In this document: positions 10,300 through 23,607 of the stretch, piece by piece
Layout: each line of letters starts with the position of its first letter
Numbering within the stretch: the stretch's first letter is position 1
DNA from: Malachius bipustulatus
Lineage: Eukaryota; Arthropoda; Insecta; Coleoptera; Melyridae
Length of the DNA: 64,000 nucleotides
Assembly (NCBI GenBank): GCA_910589415.1
Contig: OU342634.1
Span: forward strand, 21,015,144-21,079,143
Reading direction: 5' to 3'
Translations under genes and position numbers: made by a program
Notes under the pieces: model-generated
What the model saw: only the letters and a program-made list of their open reading frames with translations
Database searches by the model: none
Told to the model about the DNA's origin: nothing

Positions 10300-13286
10300 A
10301 AAAATATGGGCGACACAGTGACGCACAATTTTCATCAATTTATATTTCAAGATCGATTTGGGCTACACTCTCTACTTTACTTCTTTTAATTGTTTTTCTC
10401 ATTTGCTAACGTTTAAATCTCTTGAACTAGAAATAATCAAATGCGCTCTTTACTGTGCAACTCAGAAATTTTTGGAAAAAAATATTTATGTAACGATTCT
10501 TAACGAGAAGCTTCAACTTCTAGATTTCTTTCCTCTTTGATTCACGATGTTCGACAGTGCAAGCAGCTAGCGCTGTTTTTTGCACATTCACTATGAGTTT
10601 AACGAAATAAAAAAAACTGATTTTCACGTGACAGATGACGAACGGTCTCAGTACAGAGCAAGCCATGCCCTGGTCTGACATTAATAAGAGGAGCGTTGCC
10701 TTGAGCACTTTGAATAATGGCCACGGCAGCGTCCCTGTATCCAGAGAGGCAGACAGGATTATGCGAGATTAACATAAGACACGGCGTGGCTTAACGTCGC
10801 ACTGGCACTGAATAATTGCTAGACGGTTTTTCATGGATGCAGGATTTTTCAAATCGTAATCTCTGGTTGTCCTTTATTTTAATTAGAAAGCCCGGATAAT
10901 TGACTAAATAAGCCAGAAGATATATGTCGGTTTCGTGTAAGGAGGAGCAGTACCAGCGGGTTTTTTCCCTAACTTAGAGGCCTATGCTGTACGCCAGATT
11001 TGAAGAAGATATTAAATGAGATTCTTAAAAAGCGGACACTTTTTACACATCATCATCACTTCCTGATATTATAATATGCTATACTGCATGACACCCAGTC
11101 TTATAAAACCTCTATCATGATGAAGTTTAACTTATAAAAACTGATACCTTTGACATTACCCAGTGTTGCTTCTCATCTCCTAATAAATTATCTTTTTTGT
11201 AGTACTGAATTAACAATTTCTTAACCTACTTCGTGATGAACCGTTGGGATGGCCTGTATGGGATCTATGTTAGACAATACACAAAAGACTGATGAGGTTT
11301 TATTTTTTTAAATCTACACTCAGGTATTTCAGTTCTAGCAGTTCACGAAAATTAGTTTCTTATTCATGTCCAATTCAGGAATATGGGAGTTGAAGAACCT
11401 AAAGCAAGAAGGAAGGTATAAATGAGATTAAATATAAGACGCCTCTTACAAGTCAATTGACAGCTGAAGGATGCCGAATTCGCAGTCGGTCTTAAAATTC
11501 CCAAAGAGAAGATGTTTTATAAGCAGTTGCCGAGAATACCCAAGGGATAAATGTCAACTTTCAGAATAGAAAAGTTACGCTTCTTTAGAAAATAAATAGT
11601 TCGGAAAACGTGAACACAATTCGAATTACAATCTAATATACTATTCTACAACACAGTTACCTTCAATTTATTAAATACTCGACCGTCAGACCGCGTCAAT
11701 TAATGCATTTCTGATTGAAGTAACCTGTGTACCTAAAATACTACTCTACAAGTAATAGTAACTAAATATTCTTAAACGCTTCAAAACTTCACAATAATTT
11801 TTGACAGCTGGAAAAAATCAGAATAAGAGAATGGGTAAAAGAAAATCTCAGATGGATAGCTCTTGACTGCTTATGTAAGACTGCAAAAAATGAAATATTT
11901 ATTTCTAACACTAGAAAATATTAGGTATTTTGCTCTTTTGAAATTAAAATGCCAAAAAATTTATATTTATTTTTTGAGTTTGAGAAAAATTGATCAGTGT
12001 AAAAAATTATCCTATTTGCCCCTACCAAAACTTCAATAATTAGACAACAAGGCTGTTATCAGCTGAGACAATTTGAGTGATTTGAGAAATGTCAGTTTAT
12101 ACATATACATAAACTTTAATACCTCGATCAACTGATATTGTCAATAAAGATCTGGGGAGTTTTCATTTTTGTAAACCAAAAAACGAAACGTCATGGCCTA
12201 CTACACTTGGTGTAGATTGATTGACTGAATAAGGGCGTGTTCTGAAATTTATCACTAAAATTTGATGGAATCAATCAGTGATGGGATCCATCGTTGTCAA
12301 TTAGGTCATCTTCAATGGAACAATGGTGATGTGGTATCACACAAATTATAAAAGAACGAAAAATAAGTTCCATTTCTCAATCATTTATTTCAAAATAGCA
12401 TGTCTTCCACCGGTATTAGCAAAAAATTAACGGATCACGCGGTGCACAAGAGAACACTGCCTATTCTCTAACTGATAATTCCAGAAATTTTATTTTAAAA
12501 ATATTACGATTGTTTCGCTTTTTCAGGTGATTCGCTTCTTATCATCTCCGCTTCTTCAGGTACAGTGTAAAGTGACTAGAAAACATAAATACAGAAATGA
12601 TACCTACTTTGACAATGCCGATCTGAACAACTTGATGGAGTTCACTTCTACCACTGGTTTCAAGTTGCTTCTTTTAATGTTTCTCTTCCCTTGTCTTGTA
12701 TCTTGCCTGAATGATTATTTGTAAAAGAGCGTCTTTTTCCCCCTTCATCACTATTATAGGCTAAATAAGTAACTATTGTGGCGCCACCAAGTAGGCAAAT
12801 TTGACACTTTCATGCGGCAAGTCCCGCGTGCCCGCTATTCATTTTAATGTATTTATTATTGCAAACATGAGGTCGTTAAGGGATAAAAAAAAATCGGAAA
12901 GGTTTTGTTGTACACGAGTACCTTATATATGCTTGATTACATACGCATTTATTACTCCTGAATCTTTTTTTAGATAGTAAATTAAAGTTAAAAAATTTAG
13001 GTAATTTAAGGCATTTAAGTAATACTAATAAAACAATAACTACTGCTATAATTTATTTTTTCGAGCTGTATTTCAGGCGAAGGGTTCGAAATCATGGTCA
13101 ATAAATCAGTTTCTGAGCTAGCGGAATGTATACAGTAACATTTTCCCGCTTCACAGTTGCAAAATATGTCCAAAACTCTTCGACTTTTTACATAAGCTGA
13201 ATAAAAAACCCTAAAACATGAGATGAAATGTGAACTTATTATGCTTGATAAAAAAGGTGATATTTTTTAAATGGAACAATTATATC

Positions 13287-15044
13287 ATAATAATAATAAT
13301 AATAATTTTATTTTCCACCATTATATAAATGACATTTGGTTGGTCAACAAATTGAAAGAAAAAACTGACATACATAATATAATAATATAGGAATATGAAG
13401 AAAAAAAAAACAAAACAAGCACACTACGCTTGCTTTACAGGATAGATCCCTATCTTAATATAAATTTGATATTTGGAATTAGTTTTATATTTGATTGTTA
13501 ATAGTGTTAATACATAGATACTCGTCTATTGAATAGAATGCATGTTCTATCAATAGATTTTTTATATATTTTTTAAAATTTCTTGAATTTAAAGACCTGA
13601 CATCTTCGGATAGACAGTTATATAACTTTAAATTCAATCTGTTCCTTTTCGAAACTGTAAGTCTACTATATGGTACTATTAGATTATTTCTACCCCTTGT
13701 ATTGTAGTCATGCAGATCCGCATGTGATTCTATTTTAGAAGCAATATCATGTATATGAGAGACCGTTTGGAGAATGTATAGTGATGGTAAAGTCATGAAT
13801 TTTAATTCTTTGAATAAGGGCTTACAGTGGTCTAAATATTTTGCACCCAGTATCATTCTTACTACTTTTTTTTGCAATACAAAAATAACGTTGGCTTCTG
13901 ATGTGCTTCCCCACAGCAATAGACCATAACCAATATGAGCCTGAACAAGAGAGAAATATGCAGTTCTCAATACCTCCAAACAGACAGTGTTCTTCAAGCC
14001 TTTTATTGCGAATATACCACTAGATATCTTAGCAGCCAATCTGTGTACATGAGAAGACCACGTGAGCCGACTATCAATGCTCATACCCAGCAACTTCACC
14101 AGTTCCCGCGAACCCGTCAGTCTGCTAGATGTTAGGTTAATTTTTTGCGTTTTATTGTCATTCAATTTCAGAGAGTTTGCAGCAAACCAACTAGCTGCAA
14201 GGTCCAAAAGACCCTGCGCATTTCTTTCCGCGATGTCAAGCTCTCTACCTGATGCGTATAGCGTTGTATCATCAGCATACAGTATAAGATTTTTCTCTCC
14301 AATATAATGAGCAAGATCATTAATATAAATAATGAATAAGAGTGGTCCTAAGATTGACCCCTGCGGTACTCCATATCGTTGATCAAGTATTTCAGAGCAT
14401 TGACCGTTATAGTCTGTATACTGGTGTCTGTCACTTAAAAAATCACTGAATATTCTTAGGGGTATTCCTCTTATTATACCGTACCACTCTAGTTTTTTTA
14501 TCAAATTCCGCGCCGAGACGCAATCGAAAGCCTTTGAGAGATCACACAACGTTACGTGACGTTACCGCTGTAGACTCCCCCTTCTCAAACCCATCGATCA
14601 CATCCCCGATCAACACCGACAAAGCATCGATCGTTGAGACGCCACGCACGAAACCAAACTGTCTACTAGCAGGTTGAAGCGATCTAGATAATTTAACAGG
14701 TTTTTTTTTAGAATAATTTCGAAAATCTTGCTGACCATAGGAGATATCGCTATGGGCCGATAATTGTTAAAATCTGAAGAATTTCCGTTTTTAAAAATAG
14801 GTATAACGCGACTACTGTTTAGTGCCTTGGGGTAAACACCGTTAATTATATATTTGTTAAAAATGTCACTAAGAGGTTCAGCTATGACGTCAGATATAAA
14901 TTTCAAAATTCGACTATTTATACCATATACGTCCTTGCATGACTTATTTTTCAAAGCCGCAATGGCAGATTTTACGTCATGCGATATAACAGGAACAATG
15001 AGACAATAATAGGTTTTTTTCATTTTTACGAGTGCTATGTGCAC
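13287..15044 (-). pseudogene. 5'-truncated non-LTR retrotransposon (Jockey/CR1-like reverse transcriptase), frameshifted
   Basis: The minus strand carries two RT pieces in different frames. The upstream piece (14610-15044) has the finger region, with NNYRPIAISPMVSKIFE. The downstream piece (13485-14549) continues from CDLSKAFDCVSARNLIKKLE through GVPQGSILGPLLFI and the catalytic LILYADDTTLYASG, then a thumb/C-terminal region ending near CINTINNQI. The break lies near 14550-14640, where QFGFVRGVSTIDALSVLIGD can be read in the upstream frame before a stop. The endonuclease domain is missing, so the element is truncated at its 5' end. The 3' side ends in an (ATT)n tract (13287-13307). Clade placement within the Jockey/CR1 group is approximate. 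Confidence 0.85.
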
Positions 15045-18000
15045 CAGGAGTCTCTCTAAATGAGCGGTTCCTTGAAGAAAAGTTCCATGTAAACGTATTC
15101 TCTAACATCGCTCATGTGTAAACTCATCATGAGATTTCGGATTTCGCCCATTTCTCAACGATTTAAAACAAAAGCAGTCGAGACTGGGTGCTTGGAAATT
15201 ACTTTTAATAATAATTGTAGTCACAATAAATTCAAAAATCTAGAAATACTAGAAATAAATAATAATAATGATTTTAGAAAAGGTTTTATTTTATGGAAAC
15301 GAGCTGTCAAGGATTAGTATGCCGCACAAAAGTGCGGAAAAAATCCACGAGGAGGCGCGCGCTCCGCGAACAGCCGATACTTACTTAGCGTATTGAGCAC
15401 TTGAACAATAAATTGTTTTATACATGATTGCTTAGATATTCCAGTCAATTTGTTGTACAGTATCAAAAGTCAAAATCAAATTAAATATTCCTAATATTCC
15501 TCTACAGGAAATATCAAAGATTGAAATCCTGTGATAGGTTTTCTGACTTTAATCACATTTGCATAGAAATCTGATTTGGTCTAGGAACATTTATTTTTAA
15601 TAAAATTAATGTATTCAAACAGCACAATGTTGAGTATGTACGAGTACATACTGGAATATTTCCCAAATGTTCTGTTATAAATTATTAATGAAGACATTAA
15701 AAATTCGGACGCGAATGCAACACTTGGAAGCTTTTAGCAGTTCCCCGAAATGAGTTATAAAGCTTATCGAAGAAGGTTATTTAATTATTTTATAACATTG
15801 TGTTGTTATACCTACTTAATTAAATTGGTCAAACATTGAAAATCATATACAATTTCAAGCGAATGAGGACACTAATTCCATTAAATGGAATGAAAGCGCT
15901 GAAAGAAACTGTATCTATTATTATTATTTTCTCAAATGGTATGGTTTCTCGTGTATAAAAAATATCGCCAAACCGTCAAAATTTAAAAACAAAATGAAAA
16001 AGGGCATTCCATTTTACAATCACTTATTGCTAGCTCATAATATATTCTTAATGGAATCGTCGACAAACCAAATGAAAAGAAGCTAAAATAAAATATAAGC
16101 TAAGCGATTCACAAATACGGAAAATGTTCAAAACCACTATTGTTTCCTACATGCAAGACATAACGCTACCGCTAACAAAATGGCTTAAAAGCAGTTTTGA
16201 TATTAATTTTTCAACCGTTGAAACGTTTTTTTACCTTCGTCAATAATTATCGGTTGTCACATGCTAACCAAATTTGACGGTTTAGGTATTAGTTATTTAG
16301 TTACGCCATAGGAATAGCTCGGAACTGGCCTGCTGTAGCCATTATACGAGTATTACTGCTCATCATCTGTCGATCCGATGATTTGAGAATCTATGATTGA
16401 GCCAATTCCGTTTAGAAACTGGCTTTATGTTTGTGTTATCATAATTGGGCTGTGTACCTTGTGGAAGAAATAGCTCGTTTCGTTCAGTCGAACTAGTCTT
16501 CCAAGTCAAGATTATGAATAGGTACCTACGTTTCCACGAGAAAAACATTTATCTTGAAATTGTCATGGCAACAACTTAAAATTAAAAGCTTAATGCCTTG
16601 GATTGAAAAATAGGTATGTAGAGGAGCTAGAAATTTTATTTTACAAACAGATTAGCACACGATTTCTCAAGTAATAATTTCAAAATAATAGTGTTGAATT
16701 AATTCGCTGATAGATATCTGGAGTTTTTTTTTTACTTTTTGGGAATTCATTTTATTAAGGGCGTGTAATGATTTATAAAAGCAAAAAACAAGAGATATTT
16801 TATCGCTGAGATTTACAATGAAGATATATTATTCGAATATAGGAATAGTTTAGTACCGTGGAAAAAGTAGATTAATTAATAATTACAAATGAAAAGATTA
16901 TCGTTATTGCTATTATAGTAAAAATAAATTTTAACGGTCATACCTAGGAGAAAATTACTTTGTGTCGATTTAATAGGTGTTGGAAAAGTTAACGAAAACG
17001 ATATTAGAGGTTCAGAATATGAATAATAGCTGTGATGAATTTATTCAATATTCTGAAATCTCGCAAAGTTAATAAACGAGCTAAAAGGACGAGTAAATTT
17101 TGCAGCAGGCCGAAAGTTGGAGTATTCTCGTGTGTTCGAGACCGTTAAAGGAATTCGGAGGAGAGACAAAATGACATTGTTTCTCCTCTTTATTTAATCT
17201 TCCCGTATAAAGATACAAGCAGCCTCTGAAAGTTTCAGGAAAGATTTGCACTCACAGTTATTCAAGTTCTCTTGAAGATAAAAGTTAGATAACGGAAAGC
17301 AATGGATAAGGGAACTAAGACAGAAAAACCTCAAAGACTGAATTGCTGATGAAGCATTCCTTTTTAGAATAATTGAATAATCCTCTGTCGAAAGAAGCGC
17401 AACTCACTTCTCCTGTGTTACCAGTTACATTCTTTCAACGCCCGGTGATTTCTTCAGTAGCTTTTTATTAAACTGTCATTTGTATACGGTCATCAACAAC
17501 GAATTCAATGCAAATTGCCAACGCATAAAGAGGCCAACGTCTGGGACAGCCGGCTTTATTCTTCCGGGCTCAGATACCTTCACAATGGATTATTTTCATA
17601 TTACAAAGGAATATCTCCCTCTTCAAGTGTCATATTTTTTACATGACATTCTTTTGACTTTCTATGCATTATTCAACTTCTAGAAATCGTATTATTCTGT
17701 TGAAATTGGTGTTTTTTTTCAATTTAAAATCTTTCACTAGATTTATTTAATGTTCAACAAATAAAGAATTTCAACTTTTTTCGCATTATAATTCATTATA
17801 ATGCAAATTAATTTGGCATTATAATGAAACGCTAAAATTAATTATTATCTTCGAATTATTCTTCGACCACTCATGCAAATTAAAATTACATTTAAATTAA
17901 CCAAAAAAGTCTTCAACGCAGTATTAACAAAAGTAAGTTGAAGCAAAATTAAAAAGGTTAATGAGAAAATTCTTAAAAATACCGATGATTTCATACACTA

Positions 18001-18261
18001 AAGAACAGATCGCACCATCTAATTAAAATGGAAAACTGGAAAACCCTGATTTTTCAATAGTAGTTACACTCGAAGAGCAAGCACTCGAAGTATAGTTTTC
18101 TTTCAAACTTTTAACACCGAACATTCAGCTAAACCTAACAGAATCAACTCACTAGCAAACAGGAGTCATGAGGCATTTTATTATTTCACTTGATTTAATA
18201 TTATTACTACTTATAATAATAATAATTGTATCATCTATAGGATGCTCATTTTATCTGAAAT

Positions 18262-19695
18262 TATTCAAATAGTACCTATATCAAAAACCACGCATCGGAT
18301 CAAAAAGTTGTTTTTCTGGGAGGGGTACATCTAATGATACCAAACTCGATTGACCTACCCCTAGGGGTGGAGGGCACCGACTTTACAATCTTAAATAAGA
18401 ACCTACATTTTTTATTGCATATTTTGATGTTTTGGGTGAAAACATGTAGATAATTGATCCATCCCTTCTCCCTCCATGCAGGTGGTGCATGGAACATTTG
18501 AAATAAACTCTTATTTTTTATCATAGATTCGGATTTTATGACTAAAAATACGTAAAATTTGTCTTAATGTTTTTTCTCGGTGCATAGATCTTTTTGGTTC
18601 AATTTCAGTATTTACAAATCGAAAAAAAAATTAGATAATTTCGTCGATTATATAGCGCCATCTATCATGAATTGAAAAAAAAATTACAGGCGTTTTTTGG
18701 TCGTAAAACCAGAATCTGCAATAAAAAATAAGGGTTTCTACGAAGGCGTAAAAGCGCCACACAAGTTTTATTTGTAAAATTCCGAGTTTAAACTCGGAAT
18801 TCCGACTTTAAACTCGGAATCATGGCCGGGCCTAGCACGTGTGCTGTGATTGCCCGCACGCAGGCCGCAAGTTCATAGGGGCGGCGGGCGGAAGTAAACA
18901 TTCGATCATAATTCATAACAATAACAAAAAATATCAAAATATCATGATAGAATTAGTTTTTATAGTGTAGCACAAAAATTACCTTTATATGTAGTTATTA
19001 AGTTCGGAATCCATACTGCACCAACTTTTTAAGCCATCAATAGTCACTGGCTTGTTCCCGGCGTTAGTCATCCAATGTATTTTCTTATGAAAAAAGGTGG
19101 ATAAATTTTAGTCGCCCTTGGACGCCGAATATTAGAATGGCTCTGGCCGCGGAACGCCGAACCAAATTCAGCTTGTTTTATAATAAAAGTTTAAAGGGTA
19201 ATAAGTACATAAACGAAACGGAAAGAAAAATATCAACACAAATGTTGGGAAGAAAACACTACAATTCAGTGCAGATAATCTTCAAACAGGCCACCATAAT
19301 TTTTTGATATTTTTCTTTCTGTTTCGCATCTATAATGTATTTGTTTGTTTATATGTTAATGTCTTAAATTGAGTTACTTATACTTTATTATTATTATACT
19401 TTATTACTTATACGTAATTTCGTAGGTTTCTAACCAAAATTTCAAATTTATCTCCCGTCAAACTTGCATGGAGGGAGAAGGGTGAGAAATTTCCTATACG
19501 TGCTTCACCCTTTAATCCAAATCCGCAATAAAAAACGTAGGTATTTAATATTGCAAAGTCGCTGTCCTCCATCCCTAAGGAGGTGGCAGGAGGTGGTCGA
19601 GTTTGGTATCAGTAGATGTCCTACTTTCAGAAAAACATATTTTGTGGCCCGCTTTTTAGATCTGATGCATAGTTTTTGATACATTTGAATATCTT
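18262..19695. mobile_element. Foldback element FB4 with diverged arms
   Basis: Sequence at about 18262-18485 is the imperfect reverse complement of about 19455-19695. Matched blocks include TTTCTGGGAGGGGTACATCT opposite AGATGTCCTACTTTCAGAAA, and CCTTCTCCCTCCATGCA opposite TGCATGGAGGGAGAAGG. Short look-alike open frames on the two strands arise from these arms and are not genes. The interior (about 18540-19440) is AT-rich with a small GC-rich patch at 18822-18900. Lower arm identity suggests an older insertion than FB1. Confidence 0.7.
18779..18820. repeat. Perfect 22-bp palindrome with an adjacent near-copy
   Basis: Bases 18779-18800 form a perfect palindrome built on CCGAGTTTAAACTCGG. Bases 18801-18820 repeat it with one change (CCGACTTTAAACTCGG). 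It lies inside FB4. Function unknown. Confidence 0.8.
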
Positions 19696-19697
19696 CA

Positions 19698-21640
19698 GAT
19701 AATAATAATAATATATCCTTTATTACCCAACAGATTACTCCAATAACAGGACAAATTAAATTAAAAAACAAAGTCTTCTAAAAATATGTATAGCATGTAC
19801 ACCCTTAAACTAACATTCATTCAACAACTTAACCGTTACCTTACCTCAAAACATTTGTTCCACGCAGACTAGAATGCCTTTTACAGAGCTCCCATTTAGA
19901 TCGCATATTCGCTAATCTGATTAAAAGTAGTCTACATAACATAAATTGGCGATCTCAAAAGCACATTGGACCTGGCAACTTTTGTGTAAAATACATCAAT
20001 ATTTCTGGAGTTGAAACTTGGTATTCTATAATTAAACTCTGAAAGCAGCTCAGGGCAGTCCATTTTATTGGGAAATATCGAATATAGAAATTTCACTGCC
20101 GTCATCTTTCTCCTCTTGTCAAGTGATGCAATTCCACATCGTTCCAATAATAAGCAGTGATCAATGCCTCTATGCGGATAGATGTGATACACTCTCCACA
20201 TTCAGGAGCTTAAGGAACTTTCTCTGCACCCTTTCCAGTTCGTTAATGTAGCAATGATACTGCGGCGACCGAACTATGCTGCAATATTCTAATTTAGTTC
20301 TGATGTACGCGTAATACAAGATTTTCAAAGAACGTGCATCTGTGAAATGGGTACTATTTCTGGATATAAACCCTAACATTCTCAAAGCATGCTTCGTCAC
20401 GTATTTCAAATGTCCAGAGAAGGACAATCGTGAGTCAAAGACAACGCCTCATTTAAATTTACAATTACACAGTAGGAGATATTTTCCTCTATATGAAACA
20501 AAACTCTTCGACACTTTTCCATATCAATGAGCAATTTATTAGACTCAACCAGCGCTTGATATTATCGATAGTGGTCTGCAATAGATAACAGTCATCCTCG
20601 TTTTCATCACACACAGAGAATATCTTCAAGTCGTTCACAAACAATAGCACAGGAGTGTACGTGGGTTCCACAATGTCATTGATAATAATCAAAAACAATA
20701 GCGGCCCCAAATTGGAGCCTTGGGGAACGCCTGATGAAGGTGTGAATGATGGAGAACTCTAGCCATTGTACGAGACATACTGAAGTCTTTCAAACAGGTA
20801 CGACTTGAAAAAGGAAACTCATGTTGAACTAAAACCAAAACATTCGAGTTTGGTCAAGAGAAGAGACTGGCCAATCTTATCAAAAGCCTTCGAGAAGTCC
20901 GTGTAAACCACGTCCACCAGCTTTTGATTGTCTAAAGTTTCAGAAACATATACTGCGTGAAGGATGATAAAATTCGTCACCGTAGAACGACCGTCCACAA
21001 AACCGTGCTGACGAGAGGACAGATAGTTTCTAATTGCAGGATACACAAACACGAGAATACACGGACGCTTCAAAGACATTAGCAAAGTTATTGAGAATAG
21101 ATATAGGTCGATAATTAGTGATCACCACTGGATCGCAATTCTTTAGTATAGGACATAATCTGGCCACCTTCCAGGCACTTGGAAAAACAGATGTCCTAAG
21201 GGATAAATTAAAGATAAATTTCAAGGGTTCCGTCAGAGCCCGCGAGCAAACCATAACGAGATAGCTGGGAATCTGATCCGTTCTTGCTGTGGACTTGTTC
21301 TTAAGTCTCACCAAAGACCTATAGTGACATGATCCGCATCCAGTTCGAATACATGAATAAATAACAAAGTACACGGAGGATTGATGCAGCGACCCTGTAT
21401 ACCGACAACATAATTAGAGAGGCTGGCAGATAAACACCACTAAAGTAATCAGCAAAGCTGTCCAATATGTCAATATAATTGTCTCATCTAATGTCCCGAT
21501 GATCTACCATAGAGCCAGCAGGTATACTCGAACCCACTCTCCTGTTTTGTACGTATTGCCAAAATCGTCTAGGGTCACTAGGTAACTCACTCTCCAATCT
21601 CCCAATGTATTCAGCATAAGCACGTTTATTAATTTTTGTT
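19698..21640 (-). pseudogene. Heavily decayed non-LTR retrotransposon (reverse transcriptase)
   Basis: Fragments of one RT are spread over several frames on the minus strand. In order they are LPSDPRRFWQYVQNRR near 21540-21600, a finger region with VVITNYRPISILNNFANVFE (21030-21374), DVVYTDFSKAFDKIGQSLL (20819-21085), [12 protein letters not shown] with a decayed catalytic box FVNDLKIF in place of FADD (20489-20710), and a thumb/C-terminal part with CSIVRSPQYHCYINELERVQ (19932-20427). Multiple frameshifts and the lost first catalytic Asp of the box mean it cannot be active. The 3' end abuts an (ATA)n tract at 19698-19712, directly beside the right end of FB4. It resembles Jockey/CR1-superfamily LINEs. 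Confidence 0.8.
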
Positions 21641-22117
21641 CTAACTGATAACTAACCGAACTTCCCTAAACTTCTCTAGGTAAGACAAATTATTGTACTT
21701 TTGTAAAGGCGATGATAAAATGAGTACCTACCTGTATATTACATACGATTACGTTTCTAGAGATTAGTTGCAATATGGGGCAGCGGGTGGTTAAGGCATC
21801 ATCATTTCTAAGCGGGGGGCATATAGGTTGCATAGAATCCCACTTCTGTGCTGGATAATAAAAAAAAATTTGGCTATTATTGCTGGGAGTAGAAACTAAA
21901 GAAAACGTTCCCTTTTATCAACAAAGAAAAGTGACCTAATCATTAACGATAAACGTCTTCACTATGACGAGATTGTCAAAATTAGAAACACATATTAATT
22001 TTTGTTTAGAAAATAAAAATAACTTTAAAATGACATCTCACGTAATTCCCTAAACCCTAAAAAATTTGTTAACCGGGACTGCAACCTGCAACGTCACCTT
22101 TGACATTTTACACCTCA

Positions 22118-22402
22118 GTTTTACCACAGAATAGATACAATCAGAATATAAACTTCAATAAAAATACCGAGTTCGCGCATCTACTCGGCGCATAGAGATC
22201 CACCATGATTTGAGATGAGCTTTCATTAGTTTTGAATGCGGGCACACTGAATAGAATTGTACCTATATTCTGTGGCGGGCTGGTGGCGGGCCTGCGTTTC
22301 TACTCTGAAGCAATGGCCGCTAGAGGTGTGGCTTGCCTCTAAAAGATCAAAGGCGCCGCCGACGAGTTTAGCTTCTGATTGTATCTATTCTGTGGTTTTA
22401 CT
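22118..22402. repeat. Short inverted-repeat pair (arms about 30 bp)
   Basis: TTTTACCACAGAATAGATAC (about 22122-22141) is mirrored by GTATCTATTCTGTGGTTTTA (about 22380-22399), with about 285 bp end to end. It could be a small MITE. No target duplication was defined. Confidence 0.5.
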
Positions 22403-22515
22403 GCAAAAAGTACTACAATTTATGTTATTGAATTTATTATTTCTATCAAAATTTTATCTTATTCGGTTCCGAATTTAAATTGGGTGGGTACTAATTACTA
22501 TGAACGTCTCACTGC

Positions 22516-23607
22516 ATACAGGGTGTCCCATAATATGTGAGCAATCTCCCGGATTTAGGTAAATTTCGTAAAAATAAATGAAAAAATAGCTATAAAATTA
22601 ATTCCTCAAAGACACCCCTACAAAGATATTAGCTGTTGAAGTTGAGGGTTGAAAATCAATTTTTTGCAATAACTTTTTTATTTCTTGACCGATTTTGATC
22701 ATTTTTGGTTTTATTTTGTATTATTTTGGACTGTTTAGAATAGTGTTTCATAATCTTTCGTAGCACATACATAGACCTCGGGATGGCATAACCCCCTCAT
22801 TTACTTGAAAGAAAACAATAAAAATAAAAATTTTACAGTTTTTTAAGGTTAATTTTCTTTTTATTTCATATTTATATTTTTAATATTATTTTTTGACAGT
22901 AAATTGAGCAGGAAGCAAAACAATAACTTAATTACATACACGTCAGTGTCAAAGATTTCATTTCATGCAGATTCAATTCTAACTGATTTTCTGTGTATTC
23001 AGCGTTTATGTAACTCATTTTAAAATCAGTTAGAATTGAATCTGCATGAAATGAAATCTTTGACACCATTTGACGTGTATTTAATTAAGTTATTGTTTTG
23101 TTTCCTGCTCAATTTACTGTCAAAGGTCAGCCATTTTGTTAAAATTTACTTGAAATTTAGAAAGTTCCTGCGACGCATCACCTATTAGAAGGACGTTTAT
23201 CTCGATAACGGTTCGCTCTATCGAAATAAATAAGGATACATTTTTTATGTAAAAATATCAAATAAAAAGAAAATTAACTTAAAAAATATGTAAAATTAAT
23301 ATTTTCATTGTTTTCTTTCAAGTGAATGAGGGGGTTATGCCATCCCGAGGTCTATGTATGTGCTACCAAAGTTTATGAAACACTATTCTAAACAGTTCAA
23401 AATAATACAAAATAAAACCAAAAATTATCAAAATCGGTCAAGAAATAAAAAAGTTATTGCAAAAAATTGATTTTCAACCCTCAACTTCAGCTAATATCTT
23501 TGTAGGGGTGTCTCTGAGGAATTAATTTTATAGATATTTTTTCATTTATTTTTACGAAATTTACCCAAATCCGGGAGAATGCCCACATATTATGGGACAC
23601 CCTGTAT
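22516..23607. mobile_element. Foldback element FB5, 1.09 kb; ends ATACAGGGTGTCCCATAATA / TATTATGGGACACCCTGTAT
   Basis: This is a nearly uninterrupted palindrome. The 20-bp termini are exact reverse complements, and inner blocks such as CACCCCTACAAAGATATTAG (left) and CTAATATCTTTGTAGGGGTG (right) are also mirrored. The centre lies near 22980-23060 with very short spacing (TTCATTTCATGCAGATTCAA mirrored just after). No protein-coding frame. The high arm identity suggests a young insertion or ongoing arm homogenisation. Confidence 0.9.

Noticed and set aside
12527..12724. 65-codon frame with a hydrophobic C-terminus after two acceptor-like CAGs; considered as an alternative Beat 3' exon
   Set aside because: Entering from the 7399 donor in the required phase gives an early stop (GTACAGTGTAA), and no Beat-like residues are present.
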